Shown piece by piece: positions 8,360 through 17,233 of a DNA stretch of 64,000 bases. The stretch is from an uncultured Acidimicrobiales bacterium (lineage in GTDB: Bacteria; Actinomycetota; Acidimicrobiia; Acidimicrobiales; SZUA-35), in contig CALKZY010000004.1 of the NCBI GenBank assembly GCA_938002965.1, positions 42,933 to 106,932 on the forward strand, written 5' to 3'. Within the stretch, counting starts at the first letter, position 1. Each line of letters begins with the position of its first letter. A program made the translations under genes and the position numbers. A model generated the notes under the pieces. That model had not been told where the DNA came from. It saw only the letters and a list, made by a program, of their open reading frames with translations, and did not search any database.

Positions 8360-9882
8360 GACAGATCCAACCAGATGGTTTTCTGTTCGGTGTATTGGTC
8401 GTGGGCGGCCAGCGAATTGTCTCGCCCGCCGAAGCCCGACAGCTTGTACCCACCGAACGGGGTGGAGATGTCGCCCTCGCCGTAGCAGTTGACGGTTATC
8501 GTTCCAGCCTTGATCCGCAGCGACGCCAGGTGGGCGGTTCGAACATCGGTGGTGAAGACGCTGGCGGCCAACCCATAGTCGGTGTCGTTGGCCAACTTGA
8601 TGGCGTCCTCCGGTTGGTCGAAGGTGCTGACGGCTAATACCGGGCCGAACACTTCTTCTCGGGCCACTCGCATGTCAGCGGTTACACCGGCGAAGATCGT
8701 CGGCTCCACAAACCAACCGCCACTCTGCTTTCGGACCCGCTTGCCGCCGAGAACCAGGTCGGCCCCTTCTTTGTTGGCAGCGGAAATGTTGTCGAGGATT
8801 TTCTCCAAGTGGGCCTGTTCAATGATGGCGCCGATCTTGGTTGTCGGTTCGAGTGGGTCACCGACGACCCACTCCCCCACCTGACGACCGATCAGCTCCA
8901 GCAACTCATCAGCCAACGAGGAGTGCACGATGAGGCGCGAGTTGGATGAGCAGTTCTGACCGGCGTTCCAAAACACCGATGTGGCGATGTGAGCGGCAAC
9001 GCTCTCGAGGTTGTCGGCATCGGCCATGACCACCGCCGGGTTCTTGCCTCCGCACTCAAGTAGAACCCGCTTCAAGTTGGAATCGGCCGAGTAGTTGAGG
9101 AAACGTCGCCCGGTTTCGGTTGAGCCGGTGAAGGCAACAGCATCGACGTCGAGATGACGCCCGAGGGGTTCACCCACCTGAACGCCGTCGCCAGGCACAG
9201 CGTTGATCACCCCGTCCGGTAAACCCGCTTCCAAGGCCAGCTCAGCCATGCGAAGTGTGCTGAGGCTGGTTTGTTCGGCTGGTTTCAGAACCATCGTGTT
9301 GCCGGCAGCCAGGGCCGGACCGATCTTCCATGCCGCCATCATCAGCGGGAAGTTCCAGGGCAAGACTGCAGCCACCACGCCGATGGGCTCTCGTTCAATC
9401 ATGGAGACGACACCCGGCCCGGAGGGAGAGAGCTGACCGTAGATCTTGTCCGATGCTTCGGCGTGCCAACGGATGGCCTCAATCGCTTCGGGTACGTCGA
9501 TGCCGGAGGTGTCGGCAATTGGTTTGCCTGCTTCCAATGTCTCAAGCAGGGCCAACTCGTCCGAGTGAGCATCCAACACGTTGCAGAATCTGATCATCAA
9601 CCGGCGTCGCTCGGCTGGGGTCATCCGCGCCCATGGACCTTCATCAGCCGCTCGACGGGCGGCAGCGACGGCAGCATCAACGTCATCGGCGTTGCAATCT
9701 GGAATCTGGGCGAGCACCTCGCCAGTGGCCGGGTTGACGGTGTCGAAGGTTGCTTTGCTTCGGGCACCGACCAACTTGTTGCCGATCACGGCGCTGGCGG
9801 TGATCTTGGTTCCGCCGTCGATCAGGTTGAGGCCTTCGGCAATGGTCTGCCAGTCAGCTTGGCTTCGAGTGGTATCAGTCAT
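8356..9882 (-). CDS. Aldehyde dehydrogenase, PuuC/ALDH9-like
   Basis: This NAD(P)-dependent aldehyde dehydrogenase has the full family length of 508 residues. Its catalytic set is clear: Asn177 in PWNFP, Glu276 in LLECGGK and Cys311 in NAGQNCSSN, with the FTGSTETGRR cofactor motif at 251-260. The C-terminal end (TPFGGYKLSGFGGRD, then a YTEQKTIW tail) matches the PuuC/ALDH9 group acting on aminoaldehydes such as gamma-glutamyl-aminobutyraldehyde or trimethylaminobutyraldehyde. It sits between the DapA-family and DAO genes with four-base overlaps on both sides. The pairing with a PuuB-like flavoenzyme supports an aminoaldehyde substrate; the exact one is inference. Confidence 0.93.
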   Translation of the reverse strand: MTDTTRSQADWQTIAEGLNLIDGGTKITASAVIGNKLVGARSKATFDTVNPATGEVLAQIPDCNADDVDAAVAAARRAADEGPWARMTPAERRRLMIRFCNVLDAHSDELALLETLEAGKPIADTSGIDVPEAIEAIRWHAEASDKIYGQLSPSGPGVVSMIEREPIGVVAAVLPWNFPLMMAAWKIGPALAAGNTMVLKPAEQTSLSTLRMAELALEAGLPDGVINAVPGDGVQVGEPLGRHLDVDAVAFTGSTETGRRFLNYSADSNLKRVLLECGGKNPAVVMADADNLESVAAHIATSVFWNAGQNCSSNSRLIVHSSLADELLELIGRQVGEWVVGDPLEPTTKIGAIIEQAHLEKILDNISAANKEGADLVLGGKRVRKQSGGWFVEPTIFAGVTADMRVAREEVFGPVLAVSTFDQPEDAIKLANDTDYGLAASVFTTDVRTAHLASLRIKAGTITVNCYGEGDISTPFGGYKLSGFGGRDNSLAAHDQYTEQKTIWLDLS

Positions 9883-10895
9883 TTGTCAGCCCCCTTGACC
9901 GCGGTGGCGTCGGCCGAGCGGGTCGATGCTCGATCGACGGCTCCGACCAGCCAGTCCTTTTCCTCTTCCCACGAGCGGTAGACCAGGCGGTCTCGGTTAC
10001 TGCGATTGATCGGCAGTGTCGACATCGCCGTTTGTAGCGCTACTCGGGCTTCGCCCGACATGGGCAGCTGTGGTCGCCGGTTGGGGCCGAGGTTGCGGCC
10101 CATCATGTTGGCCCCGCTCTTGGCTCCCACCAAGTACTCAACGTCGAAATCGTTCTCCCATAAGAAGGCGTTGGTGGGATGCATCTTGGACCAAAGCTCC
10201 AGACCTTCATTCAGCCGGCCAGCAGTGATGTGCTCGTAAAGCTGTACACATTCGTGCGGCATGATGTTGGCCGCTCCCCAAATCCACCCGACAGCTCCGG
10301 CCATCAGGGCATACGGGGCAATGGGATCGGCACCGCAAAGCACCTTGCCTCCGACGGCCACAAACTTCTGGAGCTTGGCCAGATCTCCTTCGGAGTCTTT
10401 CATGTAGGCGATGTTGTCAATCTGAATCAGCCGCCGGTACATGGCCGGGGTGATCTCAACACCCGAGGCCTGCGGCGTGTTGTACAAGATGATGTCGATC
10501 GGTACGTGACGGGCCACCTGCTCGTAGTGGTACAGCACTCCCCGCTCGAATGGACTTTCCAGCCATGGGGGCAGGATCATCGCTGCTTCGGCACCGTGAT
10601 CGGCGGCAAACTTGGAAGCCTCGATGGTGTCGGTGGTGGACATGGCCGAGGTCTGGGTGCAGTACGGGATGCGTCCGTTGATTCTTTTGCCGCAGATTTC
10701 GATGATGCGGCGTTTCTCCGCTTCGGTCAGATAGGCGTACTCGCCGGTCCCGGCCAGGACAAGGATCGAGTGCACTCCGGCATCGATCAATTCGTCGATG
10801 TAGTCGCCGAGACGCCCCTGCTCCAGTTGTTCGCCGGTCGTGTCCAGTGGCGTGCACATTGCCACGCAGACGCCCTTTATCCCGGGACTAGTCAT
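9879..10895 (-). CDS. DapA-family Schiff-base lyase/aldolase
   Basis: This 338-residue TIM-barrel protein belongs to the dihydrodipicolinate synthase/N-acetylneuraminate lyase family. The Schiff-base lysine is Lys166 in NIAYMKDSEG and the catalytic tyrosine Tyr138 in IILYNTP; the carboxylate-binding loop reads LAGTGEY near 47-53. I chose the ATG at 10893-10895 because AGGAGG lies six bases upstream, although the frame stays open to a GTG at 10916. It leads the operon with the aldehyde dehydrogenase and DAO oxidase. It is unlikely to be the lysine-pathway DapA given the context. A deaminase/hydratase role as in hydroxyproline degradation is one possibility. Confidence 0.88.
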   Translation of the reverse strand: MTSPGIKGVCVAMCTPLDTTGEQLEQGRLGDYIDELIDAGVHSILVLAGTGEYAYLTEAEKRRIIEICGKRINGRIPYCTQTSAMSTTDTIEASKFAADHGAEAAMILPPWLESPFERGVLYHYEQVARHVPIDIILYNTPQASGVEITPAMYRRLIQIDNIAYMKDSEGDLAKLQKFVAVGGKVLCGADPIAPYALMAGAVGWIWGAANIMPHECVQLYEHITAGRLNEGLELWSKMHPTNAFLWENDFDVEYLVGAKSGANMMGRNLGPNRRPQLPMSGEARVALQTAMSTLPINRSNRDRLVYRSWEEEKDWLVGAVDRASTRSADATAVKGADK

Positions 10896-10995
10896 GCTCC
10901 GCCTCCTGGTACTCACCGCACCCGGTTGAGTTCGTGTTTCTCATCTGTCTCCAGTTGATTTCGTCATGAGAGTAGCGTGATGGAGTCGAGTTTGT

Positions 10996-11014
10996 CATAC
11001 TCGGATCTCGTATG
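10996..11014. promoter_or_regulatory. Candidate LysR binding site
   Basis: An interrupted palindrome, CATAC, nine bases, GTATG, lies 15 bases upstream of the LysR start and within the divergent region shared with the DapA-family operon. LysR proteins usually bind ATAC-like arms with a T-N11-A core; the spacing here is two bases wider than the textbook form. Function is inferred from position and symmetry only. Confidence 0.4.
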
Positions 11015-11028
11015 GGAACGGCTTCCAC

Positions 11029-11952
11029 ATGAAACTTGACGTTGAATCGCTTCGCACGCTGCGGGAAGTGGTCGATGCCGGGGCCTTCACCGAGGCGGCC
11101 GCTCGGTTGGGCATGACCCAAAGCGCCGTCAGCTGGAAGGTCAAGCGGCTCGAGGAGCGGGTCGGTGCGGAACTGGTCCAGCGGGGAACCACAATCGAGC
11201 CCACCGCCGACGGCGAGGACTTGCTGGCTTATGCCGAGGTCATCATCGAGGCACACGATGCAGCTGTCGACCGCCTGACCCGCTCGGAAGTGGCAGGAAC
11301 GGTACGCCTCGGCTCGAATGAGGATCTGCACGCCCCCGAGCTGGCCAAGATCGTGGCTCGGTTCAATCGGGTGTTTCCCAAAGTTCATCTCAAGGTTCGT
11401 ATCGGACTGAGCGGCCATGTTCGACAGTGGTTGGACGATGACGAGGTTGATCTCGCTCTCCTTCAACTGCCGATCGACGAGATCGAGCCCGGCGACACCG
11501 AACTCTGGCGAGAACCGGTTCGATTCATGAAAGCCGTTGATGCCGAAATCGGGCAGCCGCTGCCCGTTATCGGTTTCGGTCCCGGCTGGGCCATCGGACC
11601 GCACGTTGAGACGGCCTTAAACAACTGGGGTGGCCCTTGGCGCGAAGTACTTGAGTGTCCGAGTCTCGCCGGCGTCCAAGCCGCTGTCCGTGCTGGACTT
11701 GGCGTCAGTGCGCTCAATCCGTTCATCAGCGATAACACCATGGAGTCGTGGGCCAACGACAGCGACGAGGACAATCGCCTCCGGCTGCCCGACGTCAGCC
11801 AGCTGATTCGAGTTGCCGAGCCGAGCACCGGCAACCACGACGACGCACAACGAGAACTACTGAATCTGCTAGCCGACGAATTGGCAGCCGAACTGGATCA
11901 CCCCCAAAACGGGAGACACCGGGAAGACATGAAGAGCATCGATGAGTCGTAG
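11029..11952 (+). CDS. LysR-family transcriptional regulator
   Basis: The 307 residues have an N-terminal winged helix (LDVESLRTLREVVDAGAFTEAAARLGMTQSAVSWKVKRLEE at 3-43) followed by a substrate-binding-like effector domain (GTVRLGSNEDLH and so on), the normal LysR size and order. It is divergent from the DapA/ALDH/DAO operon and overlaps by 11 bases with the MttB-family gene downstream. It may therefore control both operons, responding to their shared substrate or intermediate. The C-terminal 30 residues are acidic and variable. The effector is unknown. Confidence 0.92.
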   Translation: MKLDVESLRTLREVVDAGAFTEAAARLGMTQSAVSWKVKRLEERVGAELVQRGTTIEPTADGEDLLAYAEVIIEAHDAAVDRLTRSEVAGTVRLGSNEDLHAPELAKIVARFNRVFPKVHLKVRIGLSGHVRQWLDDDEVDLALLQLPIDEIEPGDTELWREPVRFMKAVDAEIGQPLPVIGFGPGWAIGPHVETALNNWGGPWREVLECPSLAGVQAAVRAGLGVSALNPFISDNTMESWANDSDEDNRLRLPDVSQLIRVAEPSTGNHDDAQRELLNLLADELAAELDHPQNGRHREDMKSIDES

Positions 11953-13462
11953 ACGTGGACGATCAAGTCGCCGGGACAGCCGCTTGACCGACACCGGGCC
12001 GGACTGGGTGGCGCCGCTGGAACGCGGCATCCCCTACATCGACCTGCTGTCAACCGAGCAGGTCGAGCGGGTCCACGATGAGACCATGAAGCTGCTGGAG
12101 GAGATCGGCTGCGAATTCCGCGACGACGAGTCCGCGGCCATGTGGGCCGCAGCCGGCGCGGACGTCGACGGCTACCGGGTACGCATCGACCGCGAACATC
12201 TAATGGAGCTGATCTCCACCGCTCCGGCCGACTACACCATGTTGGCCCGTAACCCCGACCGGGCGGTCACCATCGGAGGCCGAAGGACGGCATTCACCCC
12301 GTCATACGGAGCGCCGTTTGTACTCGATCTTGACGGCACCCGCCGCAACGCCACGTTGGACGACTTTCACAACTTCGCCAAACTGGCTTACCTGGAGCCC
12401 TACCTACACATGACCGGTGGTGTGGTCTGCGAACCCATGGACGTGCCGGTCCCCCACCGACACCTGGAGATGGTCTATTCCTTGCTGGCCCATTCCGACA
12501 AGCCGTTCATGGGAGCGGTGACCTCGCAGGAGCGGGCGGAAGAAACCATGCACATGGCCGGAATCGTGTTCGGCCACGATGTGGTCAAGGACACCACGGT
12601 GATGACGTCGTTGGCCAACGCAAACTCACCATTGGTGTGGGATGCCACCATGTTGGACTCTGTCAAGGTGTATTCGTCGCATAACCAAGCGGTGCTGTTC
12701 AGCCCGTTCGTGTTGGGTGGAGCGTCCACGCCGGCGTCCACTATCGGTTCAGTGGTTCAACTATCGGCCGAAGCACTGGCCGGTGTGGCATTCAGCCAGC
12801 TAGTACGCCCCGGTGCCCCGGCCGTTTACGGCCAGTGGCTGTCGACGGTATCGATGCGCTCCGGCGCACCCCAGGCCGGGACCCCGGAGATCTGCCACAT
12901 GAACATGCTGGTCGGCCAGTTGGCCCGACACTACAAGCTGCCATGGCGGTGCAGCGGCGGCTGTTCCAGCTCCAAGACAGTAGACGCCCAAGCCGGGTAC
13001 GAGGCGGCCCGCAACCTCTACGGCGTTGTGATGGCCGGCGCCAACTTCGTACTGTCGAGCACCGGTTACCTGGAAGGCGCCTTGTGTCAGAGCTACGCCA
13101 AGGTGGCCTTGGACGGCGAACAGTTGGCCATGATGCACAAGCTGGCCTCGGGCATCAACTTCGATGAACTCGACGAAGCGATGAGCGCGGTTCGCACCAT
13201 CTCCCCCGGCGACCACTACCTAGGCACGGCTCACACGTTGGCCAACTTTCAGACAGCGTTTATGATGCCTGACCTGATGAATACCGACTCCTACGAACAG
13301 TGGACCATTGACGGCTCGAAGGACGCTGCCGTGCGGGCGGCCGAGAAGGTTCGCTCCCAATTGGCCCGCTACGAACCGCCAGCTCTTCCCGATGATGTCG
13401 GAGCCGAATTGCGAGACTTCGTCGACCGTCGCCGCGCCGAGATCCCCGAGTTGGTTTCCTGA
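11942..13462 (+). CDS. MttB-superfamily methyltransferase without pyrrolysine
   Basis: The 506-residue protein belongs to the trimethylamine methyltransferase (MttB, COG5598) superfamily. It shows the IPYIDLLSTEQVERVHDETMKLLEEIG opening (about 29-55), the MTGGVVCEPMDVP segment and the barrel core through to the C terminus, all in one frame. Classical MttB needs an in-frame TAG read as pyrrolysine; none is needed here, so this is the non-Pyl branch that includes the glycine betaine methyltransferase MtgB. Those enzymes hand a methyl group to a corrinoid protein, and no corrinoid protein gene is visible in the window. It overlaps LysR and the first SDR gene. Substrate, probably a quaternary or tertiary amine, is inferred. 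Confidence 0.87.
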   Translation: MSRRRGRSSRRDSRLTDTGPDWVAPLERGIPYIDLLSTEQVERVHDETMKLLEEIGCEFRDDESAAMWAAAGADVDGYRVRIDREHLMELISTAPADYTMLARNPDRAVTIGGRRTAFTPSYGAPFVLDLDGTRRNATLDDFHNFAKLAYLEPYLHMTGGVVCEPMDVPVPHRHLEMVYSLLAHSDKPFMGAVTSQERAEETMHMAGIVFGHDVVKDTTVMTSLANANSPLVWDATMLDSVKVYSSHNQAVLFSPFVLGGASTPASTIGSVVQLSAEALAGVAFSQLVRPGAPAVYGQWLSTVSMRSGAPQAGTPEICHMNMLVGQLARHYKLPWRCSGGCSSSKTVDAQAGYEAARNLYGVVMAGANFVLSSTGYLEGALCQSYAKVALDGEQLAMMHKLASGINFDELDEAMSAVRTISPGDHYLGTAHTLANFQTAFMMPDLMNTDSYEQWTIDGSKDAAVRAAEKVRSQLARYEPPALPDDVGAELRDFVDRRRAEIPELVS

Positions 13463-14250
13463 TGGCGGCTGCTCGTGACCTCAGCGGACGGGTGGCCGCC
13501 GTCAGCGGCGCCACCTCCGGCATCGGTAGGGCCACCGCAATCTGTCTGGCAGAGCTGGGAGCCGACGTGGTGATCGGAGGCCGCAACCAATCAGGAGCCG
13601 ACGGAGCAGCCGATGCCGTAGCCACCGCCGGTGGCAAAGCGGCCATCTTGCTGGGCGACATCACCGACCCCGCCTATGGCAGCGCACTTGTCGACACCGC
13701 CATCGCCACCTTCGGAGGCTTGGACATTGTGGTCAACGCCGCCGGGACCATAACCCGTTCTACGGCTGAGGAAACCTCAGACGACGACTACCGCCGAGTC
13801 ATGGCCGTCAACGTCGACGGCACCTTCTTCTTATCCCGCGCCGCGGTACCGGCGCTTCGGCAACGAGGGGGCGGGTCGATCATCAATATCGCCTCCAACG
13901 TCGGTCTGGTTGGCGCAGCCGGGTTGGCCGCCTACTGCGCCTCTAAAGGTGCGGTTGTGTTGCTCACCCAGTCGATGGCGCTGGAACACGCAGCCGAAGC
14001 CATTCGGGTAAACGCAGTGTGTCCCGGAGCGGTTGATACGCCGATGCTTCGCCTCGAACGAGAGGCGGCGATTGCTGCAGGCAAGATGACCGAAGCCGAC
14101 ATCATGGCGACAAACGAACAGCTGATACCGCAGGGCCGGGTGGCTGAAGCCCACGAGATCGCCGAACTGGTAGCCTTTCTGGCCTCGGACCGGTCGAGCC
14201 ACATCACCGGAACCGCCATTCCGATCGACGGAGGTTATCTGGCGCAATGA
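13462..14250 (+). CDS. SDR-family oxidoreductase
   Basis: This classical short-chain dehydrogenase/reductase of 262 residues has the cofactor motif SGATSGIG at about 15-22, the NAAG motif and a catalytic Ser/Tyr/Lys set in NIASNVGL and AAYCASKGA. The C-terminal SSHITGTAIPIDGGY is the usual FabG-like end. The start codon overlaps the stop of the MttB-family gene by one base (TGATG) and the end overlaps the next SDR by four. It probably oxidises or reduces a hydroxyl/keto group in the same pathway, in the cytoplasm. The substrate cannot be assigned. Confidence 0.92.
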   Translation: MAAARDLSGRVAAVSGATSGIGRATAICLAELGADVVIGGRNQSGADGAADAVATAGGKAAILLGDITDPAYGSALVDTAIATFGGLDIVVNAAGTITRSTAEETSDDDYRRVMAVNVDGTFFLSRAAVPALRQRGGGSIINIASNVGLVGAAGLAAYCASKGAVVLLTQSMALEHAAEAIRVNAVCPGAVDTPMLRLEREAAIAAGKMTEADIMATNEQLIPQGRVAEAHEIAELVAFLASDRSSHITGTAIPIDGGYLAQ

Positions 14251-15023
14251 GCGATCATCGAGATGTGTTGGATGGCCGAGTAGCCGTTGTCACCGGCGGT
14301 TCGCGGGGAATCGGCCGGGCGATCGTTCAACACTTGGCCCGGGCAGGGGCCACTGTGGTCATCGGCGACCTCAACGAGCCGTCGGATTTGGATGACGGTG
14401 GAAGCATCACCTGTGCTCACCTCGACGTGGCCACCGAAGACTCGGTAGTCACCTTCATCAGTGAGGTGGTGGCCAGCCACGGCAACCTCGACATTGTGGT
14501 CAACAACGCCGGCATCATGTTCGAAGAACCGGTGGTCGGTCACTCGGTCGACCGATGGACCAAGGCATTGGCCGTGAACCTGACCGGGCCGTTTCTCATG
14601 GCCAAGCACGCCGCCGAACACCTGGCAGCCCGGCAGGGGATTGTCGTCAATATCGGCTCGATTGAAGGCTACGCCTGCAATCCCAACCACGCCGCCTATG
14701 CCGCTACGAAAGGTGGAGTACACGGCCTGACCAAGGCATTGGCTGTGGACCTCGGGCCGATGGGTATTCGCTGCAACGCGGTAGCCCCGGGTTGGATCGA
14801 CACCGAACTGAACGCTTCCTACATCGACTCACACCCCGACCGGGACAAGATTGTGGACGCATTAGCCAAACTGCATCCGATCGGCCGCATCGGCGATCCA
14901 ACAGACGTGGCCGACGTCGTCACATGGCTGGCCGGTCCTGATTCGGCGTTTGTAACCGGTCAGGTCATCACCATCGACGGTGGCCGTACCGCACGCCCAA
15001 ACTTGCCCTCCGCTCTCTGGTAG
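14247..15023 (+). CDS. SDR-family oxidoreductase
   Basis: A second classical SDR, 258 residues, is translated from an ATGA overlap with the first. The cofactor motif is VVTGGSRGIG near 14-23; the catalytic region NIGSIEGYACNPNHAAYAATKGG carries Ser, Tyr and Lys, and FVTGQVITIDGG closes the fold. It ends the LysR-MttB-SDR-SDR operon. The two SDRs are clearly diverged in sequence, so they are more likely successive steps than a duplicate. Specificity is unknown. The 98 bases that follow separate it from the secreted oxidase gene and show no clear terminator. Confidence 0.92.
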   Translation: MSDHRDVLDGRVAVVTGGSRGIGRAIVQHLARAGATVVIGDLNEPSDLDDGGSITCAHLDVATEDSVVTFISEVVASHGNLDIVVNNAGIMFEEPVVGHSVDRWTKALAVNLTGPFLMAKHAAEHLAARQGIVVNIGSIEGYACNPNHAAYAATKGGVHGLTKALAVDLGPMGIRCNAVAPGWIDTELNASYIDSHPDRDKIVDALAKLHPIGRIGDPTDVADVVTWLAGPDSAFVTGQVITIDGGRTARPNLPSALW

Positions 15024-15121
15024 ACCTCATGGTCAAGTTACCTAGGAGGCCTGGCGACTCGCTCCGGGCCGGTTGAGCTACACTCTGCAGCTGGTGGAAA
15101 CACATCCATAGATCGACAAGG

Positions 15122-17182
15122 ATGAAGAAAATGATTGAGCGAGGTGGCTCACGGCGACAGCTCAAACGTGCTGTATTCAGGCGTGATTGGCGAGCAAAAC
15201 TTTCGGTGGCGTTCGCGTTTTTGATGGTGGTCGGCGTGCTGACCGCTAGTCCGGCATCGGCCGCACCGGCTGATGAGGGCGAATGGTCGGAGTTGGCAGA
15301 CTGGGCCTTTATCCCTATCCACGCCTTTGTGGACGAGACGGGCAAACTAGTGACCTACGGCGGAACCCGAGCCGGTGGACAAGGTGGCTACGAGGTTGAC
15401 CTGTGGGACCCGAGCCTCGGATTCGGCCCGGCATCACACACCACAATCGCTAATCAACTGGGCACGAATCTGTTCTGTTCTATCTCAGTTTCCGACGCGC
15501 CGGGGCAGCGATCATTCCTCCTTGGCGGCCAAACCACGGGCACAACGAAGAACACGTTTTCTGCCCAGTTCGACAACAACGTGCTGGCCGACGCTGATGA
15601 TCTGGCCGAACCCCGCTGGTACCCGACGGCCACCACCCTCGGCGACGGACGCATCGTCCTCCAGGGCGGCATTCCCGATGGCTTCGGTGGACGAAGCACA
15701 CCGATCACCGTGGCCGAGATGTACACGCCCGGCAGCGGATGGCAAACCATGGAGGGCACCCGCGACCCGGGAGTTTGGGCGACACCCAACTACGGCTGGT
15801 GGTACCCAAGAGCTCATCTGACCCCTCAAGGCAAGATCTGGAGCCTGGCCTGGGATGAGATGTTCTACATCGACCCTGACGGTGCAGGCAGCATCACCCG
15901 CCTCGGTCGGCTCCCGACCGACAATCGAGGAGCAACGTCGGCTTCAGTCATGTACGACAGTGGGCTGGTTCTTCAGGTCGGCGGCGGCGAGCGAGGCAGC
16001 GACGAAGCTCGCTTCGCAGGCTCGAAGAAAGCCACCATTGTGGACCTCAATTTCGACCCGCCGCAGCTACGTCCAGCAGCCGACATGAACTTCGGCCGTC
16101 ACTGGCACAACGCCATTGTTCTACCCGACGGCAAGGTGCTGGTGGCCGGCGGTTCAGGAGTCAATAACACGAACAGCGAGGTGGCCTATGCTCCCGAACT
16201 GTGGGATCCAGTTACCGATACCTGGACCGTGCTTGAGGCCAACACCACCGCCAGGCTCTATCACTCCACCGCAGTGCTGATGCCCGACGGTTCGGTATTC
16301 ACCGGCGGCGGCGGGGCGCCAGGCCCGTTCACCAATAAGAACGCCGATGTGTTCTACCCGCCTTACTTGTTCGAAGGTGACGGGTCGCGAGCGGTCAAGT
16401 TAGATGTCACCAACGCACCCAGTGCCGTTTCTCACGGCGACGATTTCACCGTGAATGTGAACGGCACGGTCGACCGGGTCACGTTCATCAAGACCAACAA
16501 CGCCACTCACTCAATCAACTCCCAGATCTTCCAGGAGCTGTCGTTCACCCAGTCGGGAGGCACCTTGTCCATCACGGCACCGGGCGAGCCGAACGTGGCG
16601 ACGCCCGGTCTCTACATGCTGTACGCCCTCGATGCCGACGGCGTACCGTCAGACGCCGAGATGGTGTGGCTCAACTACGACGGCGTTGTCGGTCCACCCC
16701 CGACTGATCCGTCTCCACCCGGTAGCGCTGACAATCTGCTGTCCAATGGTGGCTTTGAGGCCAACACAGTGGCTGATGGCGCCTGGGGCGTACCAGCGGT
16801 ACCAGGTTGGGACACCAACCGTCCCGGCGACTCGATTGAAGTCTGGGGAACCGGACACAATGGAGTAGCCCCAACCGAAGGCCGACAGCTGGCTGAGCTC
16901 AATGGCAACGGGCCCGACACCGTCACCCAAACAGTGACCGTCACCGCCGGAAAGAACTACACATGGTCGATTGACCACCGGGGCCGGCGGGACACCGACA
17001 CCATGGAAGTCACTATCAACGGCCAATCACAAGGTCAGTTCACAGCTCAACCCGGATCATGGACAACCCACACCGGCACCTACACGCCAACCGACAATCA
17101 ACTGACCATAAGCTTCCAAGCCATCGACACCGGCGGCTACGGCAACCTAGTTGACAACGTTCGGATAACCGGCGCCCAGTAG
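15122..17182 (+). CDS. Secreted AA5-type copper radical oxidase with C-terminal carbohydrate-binding-like domain
   Basis: The 686-residue protein has an N-terminal signal peptide ending near ASPASAAP (about 42-49) and a kelch-type propeller with a DUF1929 domain. All the galactose-oxidase/GlxA cofactor residues can be placed: Cys119 (NLFCS) and Tyr167 (RWYPT) for the Cys-Tyr radical, Tyr380-His381 (RLYHS) and His463 (ATHSIN) for copper. A Pro-rich linker (about 523-536) leads to a beta-sandwich domain of about 145 residues, beginning LLSNGGFEA, of the DUF642/carbohydrate-binding type. It should oxidise a primary alcohol or aldehyde outside the cell, giving hydrogen peroxide. An ATG at 15131 with better Shine-Dalgarno spacing is an alternative start. 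Neighbours give no substrate. Confidence 0.9.
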   Translation: MKKMIERGGSRRQLKRAVFRRDWRAKLSVAFAFLMVVGVLTASPASAAPADEGEWSELADWAFIPIHAFVDETGKLVTYGGTRAGGQGGYEVDLWDPSLGFGPASHTTIANQLGTNLFCSISVSDAPGQRSFLLGGQTTGTTKNTFSAQFDNNVLADADDLAEPRWYPTATTLGDGRIVLQGGIPDGFGGRSTPITVAEMYTPGSGWQTMEGTRDPGVWATPNYGWWYPRAHLTPQGKIWSLAWDEMFYIDPDGAGSITRLGRLPTDNRGATSASVMYDSGLVLQVGGGERGSDEARFAGSKKATIVDLNFDPPQLRPAADMNFGRHWHNAIVLPDGKVLVAGGSGVNNTNSEVAYAPELWDPVTDTWTVLEANTTARLYHSTAVLMPDGSVFTGGGGAPGPFTNKNADVFYPPYLFEGDGSRAVKLDVTNAPSAVSHGDDFTVNVNGTVDRVTFIKTNNATHSINSQIFQELSFTQSGGTLSITAPGEPNVATPGLYMLYALDADGVPSDAEMVWLNYDGVVGPPPTDPSPPGSADNLLSNGGFEANTVADGAWGVPAVPGWDTNRPGDSIEVWGTGHNGVAPTEGRQLAELNGNGPDTVTQTVTVTAGKNYTWSIDHRGRRDTDTMEVTINGQSQGQFTAQPGSWTTHTGTYTPTDNQLTISFQAIDTGGYGNLVDNVRITGAQ

Positions 17183-17199
17183 GCCGGGAAGGTTCGCAG

Positions 17200-17233
17200 A
17201 GCCGGTCCGGAACCTCCATGGTCCGGTCCGGCT
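17200..17233. terminator. Hairpin terminator between convergent genes
   Basis: Arms AGCCGGTCCGGA (17200-17211) and TCCGGTCCGGCT (17222-17233) pair with one mismatch around a 10-base loop. The hairpin lies between the convergent copper oxidase and dioxygenase genes and touches the stop codon of the latter, so it may end transcription from both sides. There is no long T run. Confidence 0.6.

Noticed and set aside
10888..11604. A 238-codon frame opposite LysR
   Set aside because: It covers the LysR gene and its upstream site, lacks a ribosome site, and its translation shows no family features.
11942..13462. Pyrrolysine-type readthrough in the MttB homologue
   Set aside because: The gene is open in one frame with no internal TAG, so no pyrrolysine is needed.
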